Shown here piece by piece: positions 45,084 through 54,572 of a DNA stretch of 64,000 bases; position 1 is the first letter of the stretch, and each line of letters starts with the position of its first letter. The notes beneath the pieces were generated by a model. It saw only the letters and a program-made list of their open reading frames with translations. It had not been told where the DNA came from and did no database searches. Position numbers and translations under genes: made by a program. This stretch comes from Candidatus Nitricoxidivorans perseverans (GTDB lineage Bacteria > Pseudomonadota > Gammaproteobacteria > Burkholderiales > Rhodocyclaceae). The stretch lies in assembly GCA_030246985.1 (NCBI GenBank), contig CP107246.1, positions 186,001 to 250,000 on the forward strand, in the 5' to 3' direction.

Positions 45084-46844
45084 ATGAATGTCGACAGCAT
45101 CGTCGACGTTGGCGAATTTTTAGACAAGAAGGGGTTGCTAAGCCCAACGCTTGAGGTCTTACAGGCCACCGAGAAGAGCTATCGCGCGTTGCTGTTTCAA
45201 CCGTCGGGTCCATTCGTCGGCAACGCCACGCGAATCGGCCCGGCTGACTTGGATTTTGCGGACCAGCAAGCGTCCGCGCTGCTTGAGATGGCGACCAAGC
45301 AGGGCCACCATCTCGTCGTCACGCCCGAGTACTACCTCCCCATAAAGACGCTCCTTGAATGTGTACAGGGAGACAAGTTCCCTGCTGCTGATGCAATTTG
45401 GGTGCTTGGTTGCGAGAGCATGACGCCCGCGCAGCTGGCCGAGTTCAAGGCTAAAGCAGAGAGCACAGGGAAGTGCCGGGTGTTCCATGAGACAGACGAC
45501 GCGGCTCCCGTACAGGGCATCTACTACGACCCAGTGGCGTACTGTTTTCTGTCTAAGGAGAAGGAAACTGGAGAAGAGCGGCGCATCGTTCTCATCCAGT
45601 TCAAGACCATTTCATCCAAAGACGACCAGTACTTCGAGAACAGTGTCCTTCGAACTGGAAAGCTTATCTATCAGTTCCATGGGCCCAAGAAGCGCCTCTC
45701 GCTCGCTTCCATTATCTGCTCTGACGCCTTCAACATCACGGGTGACAGCGACGTCCTCCTACAGCTCACTGAGGATGCGACCCTCCTCCACATCCAGCTG
45801 AACCCAAAGCCGCGTAACGTCGAATACCTGAGGTACCGGGTGGACACCTTCCGTCGTCACGGGCGGACGAGCAACTGCGACATCGTGTGCCTCAACTGGG
45901 CCGAGAACATCATCTTCCTTGAGCAGGAAGGCGGTAAGGAACATGAGTGGAAAAACGAAGCTGGTTCGGCGTGGTACCTGCCGCATGACCGAGCTTCCTC
46001 AGACGATGCCCTGGTGGAACAGAACGAACGCAATGGCCTCTACTACTCGTGGCATCGGCGCAACAGGCATGTCCTCCATTTCCACAACGCGCCGGCGGTC
46101 TTTGAGTTCAGCGTTCCAAAGGTTGAGCACACGGGCCCGCAGCTCCTCGCTGTTTCCACCGGCCCCAAGCTCGAGGGCCGCTACGTCTGGGATGACGCAG
46201 GTGGCTGGGTAGCCTCGGCCGCATGCGCAGATACCGGACTCGCACAGCTGTTCGCGTGCGATGCGAAGGTTGCTACGGCTTTCAACGCCATGTCCAAGGA
46301 CGACAGCCGCCTTCGAATTGAGCGGGCAGTCGCCATCTCCTGCGGTCTGACCTCGGGCGCAGACAATTGGTATGCCGTCGGCAATTTGGCATCTCTCAGC
46401 ATGAGTGATGACGAGGTCACCAAGCGGCTCACAGTGCGCTTAGAGCGCAACGAGTATTCTGATACCGCCAGACATGATCAGCTGCAGAAGGTGGCTATCT
46501 TGCATGAGATTTTGGCAACCAAGCAGCTCCCCATCCAAATACGCGACCTGAGCGGCGGAGGTGCCTCCGTTTACTGGACCAAGAAGTCACCGCATACGAA
46601 CGTCGTCAAGGACGGCGTTGAGCCAGCGCACGTCGCGTTCCTTGGCTTCCAACCGGAGACGAGGCGAATCGAGGATGTCTGCGACGCCGCATACGGATTG
46701 CTACACCGCGAGAACGAGCCTGGACGTCGGCATCGTGTCGCGGTCTGCTTCTGGACGACGGACGGCCCCTTGTTCCCCAAAATCAAACAGCTGACTCACA
46801 TCGCCGATGACGGCAAGAGTCCCACCTCTATTGCCAGGGCATGA
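45084..46844 (+). CDS. Nitrilase-superfamily protein, first gene of a two-gene system
   Basis: A 586-residue protein starting at ATG 45084 (AAGGAGG upstream; an earlier in-frame ATG at 45024 lacks one). The N-terminal ~290 residues look like a carbon-nitrogen hydrolase, with all three catalytic residues in order: E82 in HHLVVTPEYYLP, K174 in RIVLIQFKTISS and C212 in SLASIICSDAFN. The remaining ~300 residues are not recognised. No signal peptide. The stop overlaps the start of the Rad50-like ATPase gene (ATGA), so the two are translationally coupled and probably act together. Substrate unknown; not a standard amidase by context. A defence effector is plausible but unproven. Confidence 0.75.
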   Translation: MNVDSIVDVGEFLDKKGLLSPTLEVLQATEKSYRALLFQPSGPFVGNATRIGPADLDFADQQASALLEMATKQGHHLVVTPEYYLPIKTLLECVQGDKFPAADAIWVLGCESMTPAQLAEFKAKAESTGKCRVFHETDDAAPVQGIYYDPVAYCFLSKEKETGEERRIVLIQFKTISSKDDQYFENSVLRTGKLIYQFHGPKKRLSLASIICSDAFNITGDSDVLLQLTEDATLLHIQLNPKPRNVEYLRYRVDTFRRHGRTSNCDIVCLNWAENIIFLEQEGGKEHEWKNEAGSAWYLPHDRASSDDALVEQNERNGLYYSWHRRNRHVLHFHNAPAVFEFSVPKVEHTGPQLLAVSTGPKLEGRYVWDDAGGWVASAACADTGLAQLFACDAKVATAFNAMSKDDSRLRIERAVAISCGLTSGADNWYAVGNLASLSMSDDEVTKRLTVRLERNEYSDTARHDQLQKVAILHEILATKQLPIQIRDLSGGGASVYWTKKSPHTNVVKDGVEPAHVAFLGFQPETRRIEDVCDAAYGLLHRENEPGRRHRVAVCFWTTDGPLFPKIKQLTHIADDGKSPTSIARA

Positions 46845-48449
46845 CAATGCAAGTACTCGAAACTGCACGACAGAAGGTCGCACAACTGCTGGGGGGGGTC
46901 CAAGACGTAGAGGAGGCGGTCGTCCGCGGCGAGCGCCTGCACCAAGGCAAGTGCTTCGCGGTGGCCTATGTGGACCTTGCGGATGATGTTGTCGGCCGCG
47001 CGGAGGGCCTGCGTGAATTCCAAGAGCGCATCCTTGGCGAGGACTACTTCAACTTGCCTGGCAACCTTCGATGGAACAACTACCTCTACATCGTCGCCGG
47101 CCCGAAGTCCATCGAGCAGCCCGAGTTCCAGCGTGCAAAGGCGGTCATCGAAGCTGACGAGGACTTCGCCAGAAAGCGGGTCGTATCGGAGGACGAGCTT
47201 GCCTTCGTGCTTGGGGCAGCTCAATACTTCACTCCCATCGCAAACTCGCAGGAATTCGACATCGTCGGGGAGTGGGGCAAGCTCCTCGCTGAAGCACACA
47301 TTGATGGCATCCTCGACCGCCCTGCGCGAACGGAGATGGTGGAACGAATCAGTTCCGGTCAAGCTGAGCGCGCGCCAGCGCCGAAGAAGGCGCTCAGCCT
47401 GCATGAATCTGACAAGGATCTACAAGAGAAATGGCTGTCGAGCCTGAGGGTTGAAAGCTTTCGCCCCGTGCATAACGGCAGACCTCCCTTTGACTTCGGC
47501 CAGGTAACGCTCATCACCGGACCAAACGGAACCGGGAAAACCTCGCTTCTTGAGGCCATCGAATTCTTTTACTGCGGCCAAAACCGGCGCGCGCGCACCG
47601 GCACGGCAAAGGTGTACGGAAAACTCCGGGGTAGTGACAAAGAACTTCTGGCGACGACCGTACCCTCCCAGCTCCGAGCGAGGTGTTTGCATTGGTACAA
47701 CCGGGAGGAGAAAAACTCAGCAGGGCTATTGAATGGCTTCGGCAGGTACAACTTCCTAGACACCGATGCTGCATTCCGCGTGGCTGCCGACTTGAACCCT
47801 GAAGAGCTACCTGAGGACCTCAGTCGGTTGATTGTTGGCTCGGATGCGTCGCAGGTTTGGTCTTACGTCGACAAGCTGGCGCCTGAAGTTCAGACAGCAG
47901 CCGAGCGCGCGCTTCTCAACGTTCAAGACGCGCAGAAAACGCTCGAAGACCTGCAGACGAAACTCAAAGAGTTGCAAGAACGTCCATCGGATGCCAAGGC
48001 GCTTAGCGAAGCGTTTCGGGCAAGCCTTCCGCTGATTGGTTATCGAGGCGTACTGCCGACGGCACCGTTCGTTTCGGCGGATGAGGCGAAACCAATACAA
48101 GCGGCATATTCCGCTTTGCAAGTATTGCTTGCGGCGGGTCCCGCGTGCACGACGCTAGCATCCCTTGAGGCGCGGAGCCGTGCTATCGATGACGCGCACA
48201 GGACAGTTGAGCCGCTCGATAACCAAGCAAAGGCCTTCGATACGCAAATTGCGGAGATAGAGAGTCAGGCTGGTAACTTTGACGCTTGGGCAAAACTCCT
48301 AGTTCGTTGGGCCGAGTATATTCGAGTCCGATACGCACCAATTCGTGACGAATACATTCGCTGTCGTAATTTGGTAACTGCCGCCGACACCAAAATCGGC
48401 GCTTTTGCAAACTTCGAAGTGCCAACGGTGGACCAGGCTTACAAATCCG
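46841..48449 (+). pseudogene. Rad50/SMC-like ATPase gene, 5' part before the insertion sequence
   Basis: The first 536 codons of a gene split by an insertion sequence at 48450. The N-terminal ~200 residues (VDVLADDVV-like strand, then LPGNLRWNNYLYIVAG) are an unrecognised domain, perhaps related to ABC three-component system middle modules. The ATPase then begins: FGQVTLITGPNGTGKTSLLE near residues 218-237 is Walker A, followed by a coiled-coil arm. Removing the insertion and one copy of the duplicated target joins it in frame to 49866-51379, giving about 1040 residues. As found, the protein would be truncated after residue ~536 plus IS-encoded residues. Confidence 0.85.
48442..48449 (+). repeat. 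Target site duplication, left copy
   Basis: CAAATCCG directly precedes the left end of the insertion sequence and is repeated exactly at 49858-49865. An 8-bp duplication is characteristic of the ISL3 family. Confidence 0.9.
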
Positions 48450-49857
48450 GGCTGTTCACGGGTTTCCTACGGCAGAAATCTTGGGCTGACATGATGTCTT
48501 CGGCATTTTGGTATAGAGGAACGACGGAGTGTCCTCGGTGTTGAGCTGGAATATCTTGAGCTTGAAATATTCCATGTCGCGGAAGCCCCTGGCGCGACGG
48601 CGCAGGAGCGCGATGGAAACGTTGCCGGCTTCCAGCCGCGAGGTCGTGATCGGATGATTGGCGTAAGCGCAGATGCCGGTGCGGTGAGACTGCAAGGTCT
48701 TCACGAAGGAAGCCAGTCCGGTGATCTTGGCAGCCTTGGCCATGCCGCACCAGTCTTCGAGACGCTGCGTCATCTCGGCGACCGTGGAGTTGGGTTGCCA
48801 CAGGCGCTGCAATTGCTCCTTGAGCGCATAGAGGGACGCCAAGGGTTGATTCTGCGCCAGCAGCTGATCCAGCCGTCCTTGGTCGGTTTCCTTGAGGGTA
48901 GTGCGATTCGACAGCAGCAGCCACAGGCTGCCCTTGATCGTTTGCTGGCCGGTCAGGTCGCCCAGGGTCTTGGCGGCCTTGAACTCGGCCCGGCGGCAAT
49001 CGCGGATCACCTTGCTGAACATCTGCATGACGTGGAAGCGATCGAAGACGATTGCCGCGTCTGGCAGCGATTCGCATACGGCGGCGATATAGGCTGGCCC
49101 CATGTCCAGCGCCACAGCCTCGATACCGTCGGCACACTCCTGCGACAGGGCGTCGAGGAATTCGATCAGCACGGCGGATTCGCGCCCTTCCTTCACCCAC
49201 AAGATGCGGCCGTAGTTCGTTCCGGGCGACAGGTCATAGACCAGGGTGAAGTAGCTTTGCCCCTTGGCGCGGGCAACTTCATCGACGCCGAGGTAGCGAA
49301 TCCCGCTCAGAGTTTGCGGCCGAGGAATCGGAATCGTCTCGGCCAGGTGAGCGCACTCGATGGCTTTCACCGAGTCCCACGACAGGCCCGTGTGACGCGC
49401 CACCGTAGAGATCGGCATGTGGCGGGCCATGCCGGCAATCAGGCGGGCGTAGCGTTTCGTCACGCGCGCCTTGGGCGCTACGAACGACAGGTGCTCGACA
49501 CGCACGTGGCCGGGCGACAGGAAGGTCTCGGCGTACTCGATCTCGATTTCGCAGGGGCGCCCGCCCAGCGGCACGTCCAGCACCGTCCGCCGCAACAGGC
49601 GATTGACCGAACCGCGCCGCCCCGTGCGGTGATCCACTGGCCGCCGGCGCCGGTCACGGTCGCATATGACCCGCACCCGCCCGCTCTCTTCGTTGAACAC
49701 AACGTCCTTGATCACTTGCCCCTCAAGCCCCAAAATCTTAGCCGGGATGACCGCTCCCATAATGTTGTACCTACCCGAGTCCTGGAAAACCCGCGTGGAT
49801 ACACCATTTCAGGGATGTCGGTCATCTCACTTCTCCGTAGGATTTACCGGAAGAGCC
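48450..49857 (-). mobile_element. ISL3-family insertion sequence, 1408 bp
   Basis: Ends are imperfect inverted repeats starting GGCTGTTC (left) and, on the other strand, GGCTCTTC (right), both containing TCCTACGG about 15 bases in. It carries one transposase gene and is flanked by the 8-bp duplication CAAATCCG. It interrupts the Rad50-like gene in opposite orientation. Complete ends, intact transposase and an undecayed duplication point to a recent insertion. Confidence 0.92.
48456..49760 (-). CDS. ISL3-family transposase
   Basis: A 434-residue DDE transposase. Features are the N-terminal zinc-binding/HTH region (SFVAPKARVTKRYARLIAGM; DSVKAIECAHL) and the catalytic core with LGVDEVARAKGQSYFTLVYD, then AVALDMGPAYIAAVCESLPD and IVFDRFHVMQMFSKVIRDCR. 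The final acidic residue lies within the C-terminal NHPITTSRLEAGN-type segment. It fills almost the whole insertion sequence and is intact. Confidence 0.93.
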   Translation of the reverse strand: MGAVIPAKILGLEGQVIKDVVFNEESGRVRVICDRDRRRRPVDHRTGRRGSVNRLLRRTVLDVPLGGRPCEIEIEYAETFLSPGHVRVEHLSFVAPKARVTKRYARLIAGMARHMPISTVARHTGLSWDSVKAIECAHLAETIPIPRPQTLSGIRYLGVDEVARAKGQSYFTLVYDLSPGTNYGRILWVKEGRESAVLIEFLDALSQECADGIEAVALDMGPAYIAAVCESLPDAAIVFDRFHVMQMFSKVIRDCRRAEFKAAKTLGDLTGQQTIKGSLWLLLSNRTTLKETDQGRLDQLLAQNQPLASLYALKEQLQRLWQPNSTVAEMTQRLEDWCGMAKAAKITGLASFVKTLQSHRTGICAYANHPITTSRLEAGNVSIALLRRRARGFRDMEYFKLKIFQLNTEDTPSFLYTKMPKTSCQPKISAVGNP

Positions 49858-49865
49858 CAAATCCG
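49858..49865 (+). repeat. Target site duplication, right copy
   Basis: CAAATCCG, an exact copy of 48442-48449, immediately follows the right end of the insertion sequence. Confidence 0.9.
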
Positions 49866-51379
49866 TCCGCTTGGCAGACGCACTTAATGGTGCGATTCAG
49901 AGCATTCAATCAGCTTCAAGCGAGGTCACCTCTCTCGAACAATTGAGCGCTTCGTTTGGCCACGCAGCGGCTGCGCGAGCCCGGACCGCTCAAGAGCTGA
50001 AAACCGCCGTGCTGGCTGCCTTGAAAGGCGGAGCACCTGCGACTACTTGCCCAGTCTGCAAAACAGTTCATGGTGAAGCAGCGTTGGCAGCGCACATTGA
50101 GCGAATCACCTCTGAATTGGCACAGCCAACCGAGTTAACGGAACTATCGGGGAAACTCAGCGCTGCACGAGAGAGGCATAAGCAATGGCTGGCCTGGAAG
50201 GCATTTCTGGAGCAACTTCAGCAGATTGCTCTTCAGTTGTCGCTGCCGTTCTCTCAAACTTGCAACGAAATTGTGGAAGCTTTCTCCCAAGCTCGCCGCG
50301 ACTTCGAAGAAGCAAGGGCGAATCTGCAATCCGCAACCGAGGCATTGAACAGACTGCATCAAGCCGGAATGTCGGACAAAGAGCATGACGACTTGCTATC
50401 GTCAGCAATTACTGTCCCAACGTTGACCCAGAATCCATACGATGTCGCCGCTGTAGAAGCTCAAAGCAACATGTATCTGAATTCGGCAGCGCAGACACGC
50501 GAACAAATCCCCTCACTTCGTGTGCAAAGCGAGCTGCTGTTGGGGCTTATTACTCAGCATATGGCACCACTATTTGATGGCGGCTGGCACACTCGCACGT
50601 CGACGTCAGCAGGTTTAGCGGCATTTTCCCAGATGCAGCAAGAGACGATTGCACTTGAAAGACAGCGCGATGAACTGCTTCATTACTTTGCCATCGGTAA
50701 CGAGACAAAACTATCGAATGTCGAAGCAACACTCGCTGGCACACTTAGAGCCCTGACCGAGGCAGTTCAGGCCGTAACCCGCGAGCAAACAGCGTCGGCA
50801 GATATCTCTCGACTTCAGAGCGACATTGAATACCAGAGAAAACGTACTCGCGAACTTCTGATGCGGAGTATGAATCTCCAGGCTGCCTCGACGGCGTTGA
50901 GAAAATTGCGCTCAGAGCTCTCGCTGGAAAGCACAACAGCCAAGTCTCTGAACGCCATCGGGCAAGAGATAAACGAAGCATTTGTTCGAATTCACTCGCC
51001 AAGTGAGTATGAGTACGTGGGCAGCAACGGTGTACTACTCCGGTCTAAGGAAGACCAAGAGGATTGGTCGCTCGATAAGGTAAGTACTGGCCAGCGCGCT
51101 GCGTTTGCACTTTCAGTTTTTCTGGCAGTGAATCGGACGGCCGCAAATGCTCCGCCAGTCATTTTGATTGATGACCCGGTGGCTCATGTCGACGACCTAA
51201 ACGCACTTTCGTTCCTTGATTATCTGCGTGACCTCGCTGTGACGTCGAAGAAACAAGTGTTTTTCGCGACGGCGGATGCAAGAGTTGCTTCGCTGTTTGC
51301 CCGCAAATTCGGTTTCCTCGGCGACGACTTCAAGCGAATCGACTTGGTGCGCGACGTCCAAGTGGGGGCTCCTTGCTGA
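49866..51379 (+). pseudogene. Rad50/SMC-like ATPase gene, 3' part after the insertion sequence
   Basis: The remaining ~504 codons of the split ATPase. It continues in the same frame as the 5' part. The first half is coiled coil interrupted by a Rad50-type zinc hook, TTCPVCKTVHG (CPVC near residue 598 of the joined protein). The C-terminal head has the ABC signature LDKVSTGQRAAFALSVFLA and Walker B/D-loop PVILIDDPVAHVDDLN (~969). Rad50 normally partners a nuclease; here the coupled partner is the nitrilase-like protein. A translation start at TTG 49871 is possible on paper but without any Walker A the fragment would be inactive. Confidence 0.85.
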
Positions 51380-51600
51380 GGTATGAGTTTCCGGATGGCC
51401 TCGACCATGTTAACGAGGGCTGCAGGCGGGCTTCGGTGACGTTCAGGCATAGGCCCAAAGCATTCAACCCTAAGGGTAGTGGCTCGCATGGTCAGCCGGA
51501 TAGCCTTCGTCGCCACTCACCGTTCGTGGCTGGTAACGGCCATTCTAGACCGGCGTGATCAGCGTCCGCTTAGGCCGAGCAGCACGAATTGGCTACCTGA

Positions 51601-52995
51601 TCACTCTGGCTTCTTAGTATCCGCAAACTTCGCAGCCATCGTTGGATTGCCGCGCGTTAGCCGCTTGATCGTAACGTCCTGCGCCTTGTCGTTAGCGAGG
51701 CGCAGGTTGCGGTCGGTGCCGAGCAGGGCTTCCTTGGTCTTTTGCAGGTGGTCGATAGATTTATCGATCTCCTCAATGGCGGTTTGGAAGCGGCGTGAAG
51801 CGAGGTCGTAGTTTTTGGAAAAGGCGGACTTGAAGGTCTCAAGTTCGCTCTCGAAATTGGTGATATCGATGTTCTGCGCGCGAACCAGGGCAAGTTCGGT
51901 TTTGTACTTGACCGCATTCATCGCGGCGTTGCGCAGCAGGGTAATGATGGGGATGAAGAATTGGGGGCGGATCACGTACATCTTGGGATAACGGTGGAAG
52001 ACATCGACGATGCCAGTGTTATAGAGCTCGCTCTCGGGTTCGAGCAGTGAGACGAGCACGGCGTATTCGCAGCCCTTCTCATTACGGTCCTTGTCAAGTT
52101 CTTTGAGGAAGTCTTCGTTACGGCTCTTGGTGGCGGTGAGGTCGTTCTCGTTCTTCATCTCAAACATGATGGAGACGATCTCGGTGCCGCTCTCATCGCT
52201 GTCGCGGAAGATATAGTCTCCTTTGCTACCGCTACGAGCGTCGTTGTCTTTCTCGAAATAGGCGCGCGGAAATGCCGTGGCGCGAATGCGGTTGAATTCA
52301 GTCTCGCAGTGTTGCTCCAACGTTTCGCCGATCATCTTGGTGGAGAGGCGCGCCTTCATGTCGCGCAGGCGCTCGATTGCGTCGTCACGATCTTTTAGCT
52401 GGGTTTCGTATTTGTCCTTGATCGATTTTTCGGCGAGCTGCTTTTCGAGCGCGGCGCGCTCAAGGCTGCTCTTGAGCTCGTCGCGTTCTTTCTCGACCGT
52501 GCCGAGTGCGTCGGCAAGCGCCAGCTTCTGGTTGAGCGCGAGGGTGTCGAGCTGGACCTTGAGGGCTTGGATCTCGGCATCCTTGCTGGCGGTGCTCTTC
52601 TGCATCTCGGCAAGCATCTTCGCTTCGGCCAGCCGGGCGGCGGCGTCTTTGTCTTGCTGAGCCTGGGCGAGCTGGCTGGCGAGTGCGTCGCGCTCTTTCT
52701 CGATGGCACTAAGGGCTTGTGTGACGGCAAGTTGGCTCTGGACTTTGCCTGCGTCAATCTGGGCCTTGAGGGTTTGGATTTCGCTGTCTTTGGCGGTGGC
52801 GGCTTTCTGCAGCTCGCCCGCCATCTTGGCCTCGGCGAGTTCGACGGCCTTGAGCTTGTCCTGCTCGGCTAGCACTAGCCGCTCGTGCAACTGCTTGTCG
52901 AAGTCGGCGTCGCGCACTTGCTTGAGGATCTCTGCGTAACCCGCTTCGTCGATCTTGAAGGCTTTCCCGCAATGCGGGCAGATGATTTCGTGCAT
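51601..52995 (-). CDS. DUF2130-domain protein
   Basis: A 464-residue protein with an N-terminal zinc ribbon-like start ([20 protein letters not shown]), a long repeat-like coiled coil (about residues 40-215; [11 protein letters not shown] units recur) and the DUF2130 region, which includes [29 protein letters not shown] and [11 protein letters not shown]-like strands; this C-terminal part has a nuclease-like E-x-K pattern in [12 protein letters not shown]2130 proteins are often found near restriction-modification and other defence genes; their activity is not established. GGGAGAG precedes the ATG. Confidence 0.85.
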   Translation of the reverse strand: MHEIICPHCGKAFKIDEAGYAEILKQVRDADFDKQLHERLVLAEQDKLKAVELAEAKMAGELQKAATAKDSEIQTLKAQIDAGKVQSQLAVTQALSAIEKERDALASQLAQAQQDKDAAARLAEAKMLAEMQKSTASKDAEIQALKVQLDTLALNQKLALADALGTVEKERDELKSSLERAALEKQLAEKSIKDKYETQLKDRDDAIERLRDMKARLSTKMIGETLEQHCETEFNRIRATAFPRAYFEKDNDARSGSKGDYIFRDSDESGTEIVSIMFEMKNENDLTATKSRNEDFLKELDKDRNEKGCEYAVLVSLLEPESELYNTGIVDVFHRYPKMYVIRPQFFIPIITLLRNAAMNAVKYKTELALVRAQNIDITNFESELETFKSAFSKNYDLASRRFQTAIEEIDKSIDHLQKTKEALLGTDRNLRLANDKAQDVTIKRLTRGNPTMAAKFADTKKPE

Positions 52996-53195
52996 GTGTG
53001 AACTCTCCCAGCAACGGAATGTACCCGCTTTTGCTTATGGTTTCATGTATCCGGCATGCCGGCCTGAATCGCACCGGCATTCGTGGTTACAGTAAAGTCA
53101 GCTTTCCATTTAAAACTCGCCACTTAGGTCTGAGGTCCCGATAGCCGCAAAGGCCGAAAACCAACATCTTGCCGGCGACATCCGGCTGTGTAGCC

Positions 53196-53591
53196 TCATA
53201 TCCGCTTGAACGCTTTCAGAAAATTTGTCGGATGCTTGCAGAACCGTATGTGGTCCGGCGAATTTAGCGGGCGATTCGTTTCAGTGAATGCAGGAGTTAT
53301 GTAACCCCAATCCCCAAGGGTTGAAAAAAAGACAACATAGTCAATTTTCGCCCCCTGCCACTTGTTCTCAACTCGGGTCGATTCGTCTTTGGTCTGAATA
53401 CTCTTGACCTGTATCCGGTAGAAACTGTCATCGTCGGCTACAACAAGATCTGTTTTTTTGCCGTGATCAATCACTGGGATCAGAACCTCCCAGCCATCGC
53501 TTAGAAGCCAAGCAGATAAAAGTTGCTCATACGACAACTGTTTGTGAGCGGCCAACGTGGTTTGCTTGAGGACTGCATTTTTTACAGGCAT
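53196..53591 (-). CDS. PD-(D/E)XK nuclease-like protein
   Basis: A 131-residue protein with a compact nuclease-type core: SYEQLLSAWLLSDGWEVLIP (start helix), then KKTDLVVADDDSFYRIQVKS, giving D-x12-QVK, the motif of group I intron-type and related PD-(D/E)XK enzymes, and a C-terminal part (DHIRFCKHPTNFLKAFK). It may be a small DNA-binding nuclease such as a Holliday-junction or homing-type enzyme. It stands alone, 200 bases from DUF2130 on the same strand. Confidence 0.7.
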   Translation of the reverse strand: MPVKNAVLKQTTLAAHKQLSYEQLLSAWLLSDGWEVLIPVIDHGKKTDLVVADDDSFYRIQVKSIQTKDESTRVENKWQGAKIDYVVFFSTLGDWGYITPAFTETNRPLNSPDHIRFCKHPTNFLKAFKRI

Positions 53592-54069
53592 GACATTACC
53601 TTTTCAGGTTATGCCGTACGACAGCCGGAGTGGTGGCTTCCTGTATACGGACCGAGGCAGCATCGCACCGACCTCCCGATAAGCATCACCGCACTGCGAT
53701 AGTCAGCAGAAGAGTAGCAAAGGCTGCCAGCCTTGCAGTTCGGGCGGGACACCCACTTCCTGCACAAATGCCACCTTGATCCATAGCGGACCGTGATGCG
53801 AGTCCGACTAGCTTATCTGCCTCAGCATGTATCTGTCAATGACGCTCTTGCCCACGGCGTGAGCCATCAAAAGACTGGTGATCACAACTTACCGGCCATT
53901 GCCCAGCCATGACGCCAATGACCGTTCAGGCCGAGGGGCTGTCCGTGAGAAGTCGATCTGATTGGCTGCTCGACTTCAGACACCGGCCATTGAACCTCTG
54001 GCTGCCTGTATGGCAGCAGGGGATCCTCGCTTGGGACTGTCCGTCGGATTACTTCGTTACCACTACAAC
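53592..54069. other. Intergenic region
   Basis: About 480 bases between the nuclease-like gene and the HTH regulator. Open frames here (for example 53909-54136) show no family features or ribosome sites and I do not support them. Short GGCCATT-type repeats occur, as in other degraded parts of the element (44050, 51540), without clear function. Confidence 0.5.
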
Positions 54070-54507
54070 TCAGGCAAGCTTTTTCGTCATCGCGGTAACC
54101 AGATCCTCCAGATCGGCTACCCGTTTCGCCTCCTGAACACGAGAGAAAATCTCGTCTAGGACAGCCGACCGCTTCTCCTCATCGATTCCGTCAAGCAGGC
54201 CAGCAATTGCGGCCAGGCGTCGCGCCAATTCGGGATTGTCGCTCCATTGGAAATCAGCTTTCGGGGTTTGAGTGGCATCCATCTGGCCATCACCAGTAAG
54301 TAGCCAGTTGAGGTTGACCCCGGTCTCTCCCAAGGATGCCAATACGCGCCCTCCCGGAACGTTAATACCGTTTTCGTACTTACGTAGTACTCCGATGTCA
54401 ATGTTCAGTCGTTCTGCGAGCGCCATCTGCGTTAGAGCGAGCTTTTTTCTCCACTCACGCAATCTCTGAGCCACCGGCGGAAGTGATTTAAGAGGCCGTT
54501 TAGGCAT
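54070..54507 (-). CDS. XRE-family HTH repressor, probable ICE master repressor
   Basis: A 145-residue regulator with an N-terminal HTH (LREWRKKLALTQMALAERLN, IDIGVLRKYENGINVPGG) and a C-terminal helical segment, PELARRLAAIAGLLDGIDEE, likely for dimerisation. It lacks the peptidase domain of SetR of SXT. It is divergent from the flhDC-like pair, with 65 bases between, so it probably represses that promoter. Induction might depend on another signal (inference). Confidence 0.82.
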   Translation of the reverse strand: MPKRPLKSLPPVAQRLREWRKKLALTQMALAERLNIDIGVLRKYENGINVPGGRVLASLGETGVNLNWLLTGDGQMDATQTPKADFQWSDNPELARRLAAIAGLLDGIDEEKRSAVLDEIFSRVQEAKRVADLEDLVTAMTKKLA

Positions 54508-54516
54508 TATTGACGG

Positions 54517-54544
54517 TTGACATAGTGCATATACGGTTTATTAT
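54517..54544 (+). promoter_or_regulatory. Predicted sigma-70 promoter of the flhDC-like operon
   Basis: TTGACA (54517-54522), 16 bases, TATTAT (54539-54544); a second TATTAT at 54542 is 19 bases away. This strong promoter lies between the divergent repressor gene and the flhD-like gene, and imperfect dyad GTGCATATAC sits in its spacer, a plausible repressor operator. Confidence 0.65.
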
Positions 54545-54563
54545 TATGGGCGTCTGAATTCGG

Positions 54564-54571
54564 AAAAGCAT
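54564..54571. promoter_or_regulatory. Single activator half-site at the flhD-like start
   Basis: AAAAGCAT lies two bases before the GTG start of the flhD-like gene, preceded by ATTCGG as in the other boxes. No matching right arm follows and no -10 sits at the required distance. Binding of the activator here could repress its own gene (inference). Confidence 0.4.
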
Positions 54572-54572
54572 C

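Noticed and set aside
44851-45087. A 78-codon plus-strand frame before the nitrilase-like gene.
   Set aside because: No family features, no convincing ribosome site, and it overlaps the clear start of the next gene.
49871-51379. An apparently complete 502-codon gene starting at TTG 49871.
   Set aside because: It is the 3' part of the ATPase gene interrupted by the IS; it lacks Walker A and has no ribosome site.
53909-54159. Two overlapping short plus-strand frames between the nuclease-like and HTH genes.
   Set aside because: They run into the opposite-strand HTH gene and show no domain or ribosome site.
54564-54571. The AAAAGCAT at the flhD-like start considered as a fifth full activator promoter, reading left to the HTH gene.
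   Set aside because: At the required offset on the minus strand the sequence is CCGTAT, not a TAnnnT box, and the HTH start is 64 bases away rather than 47 or 48.
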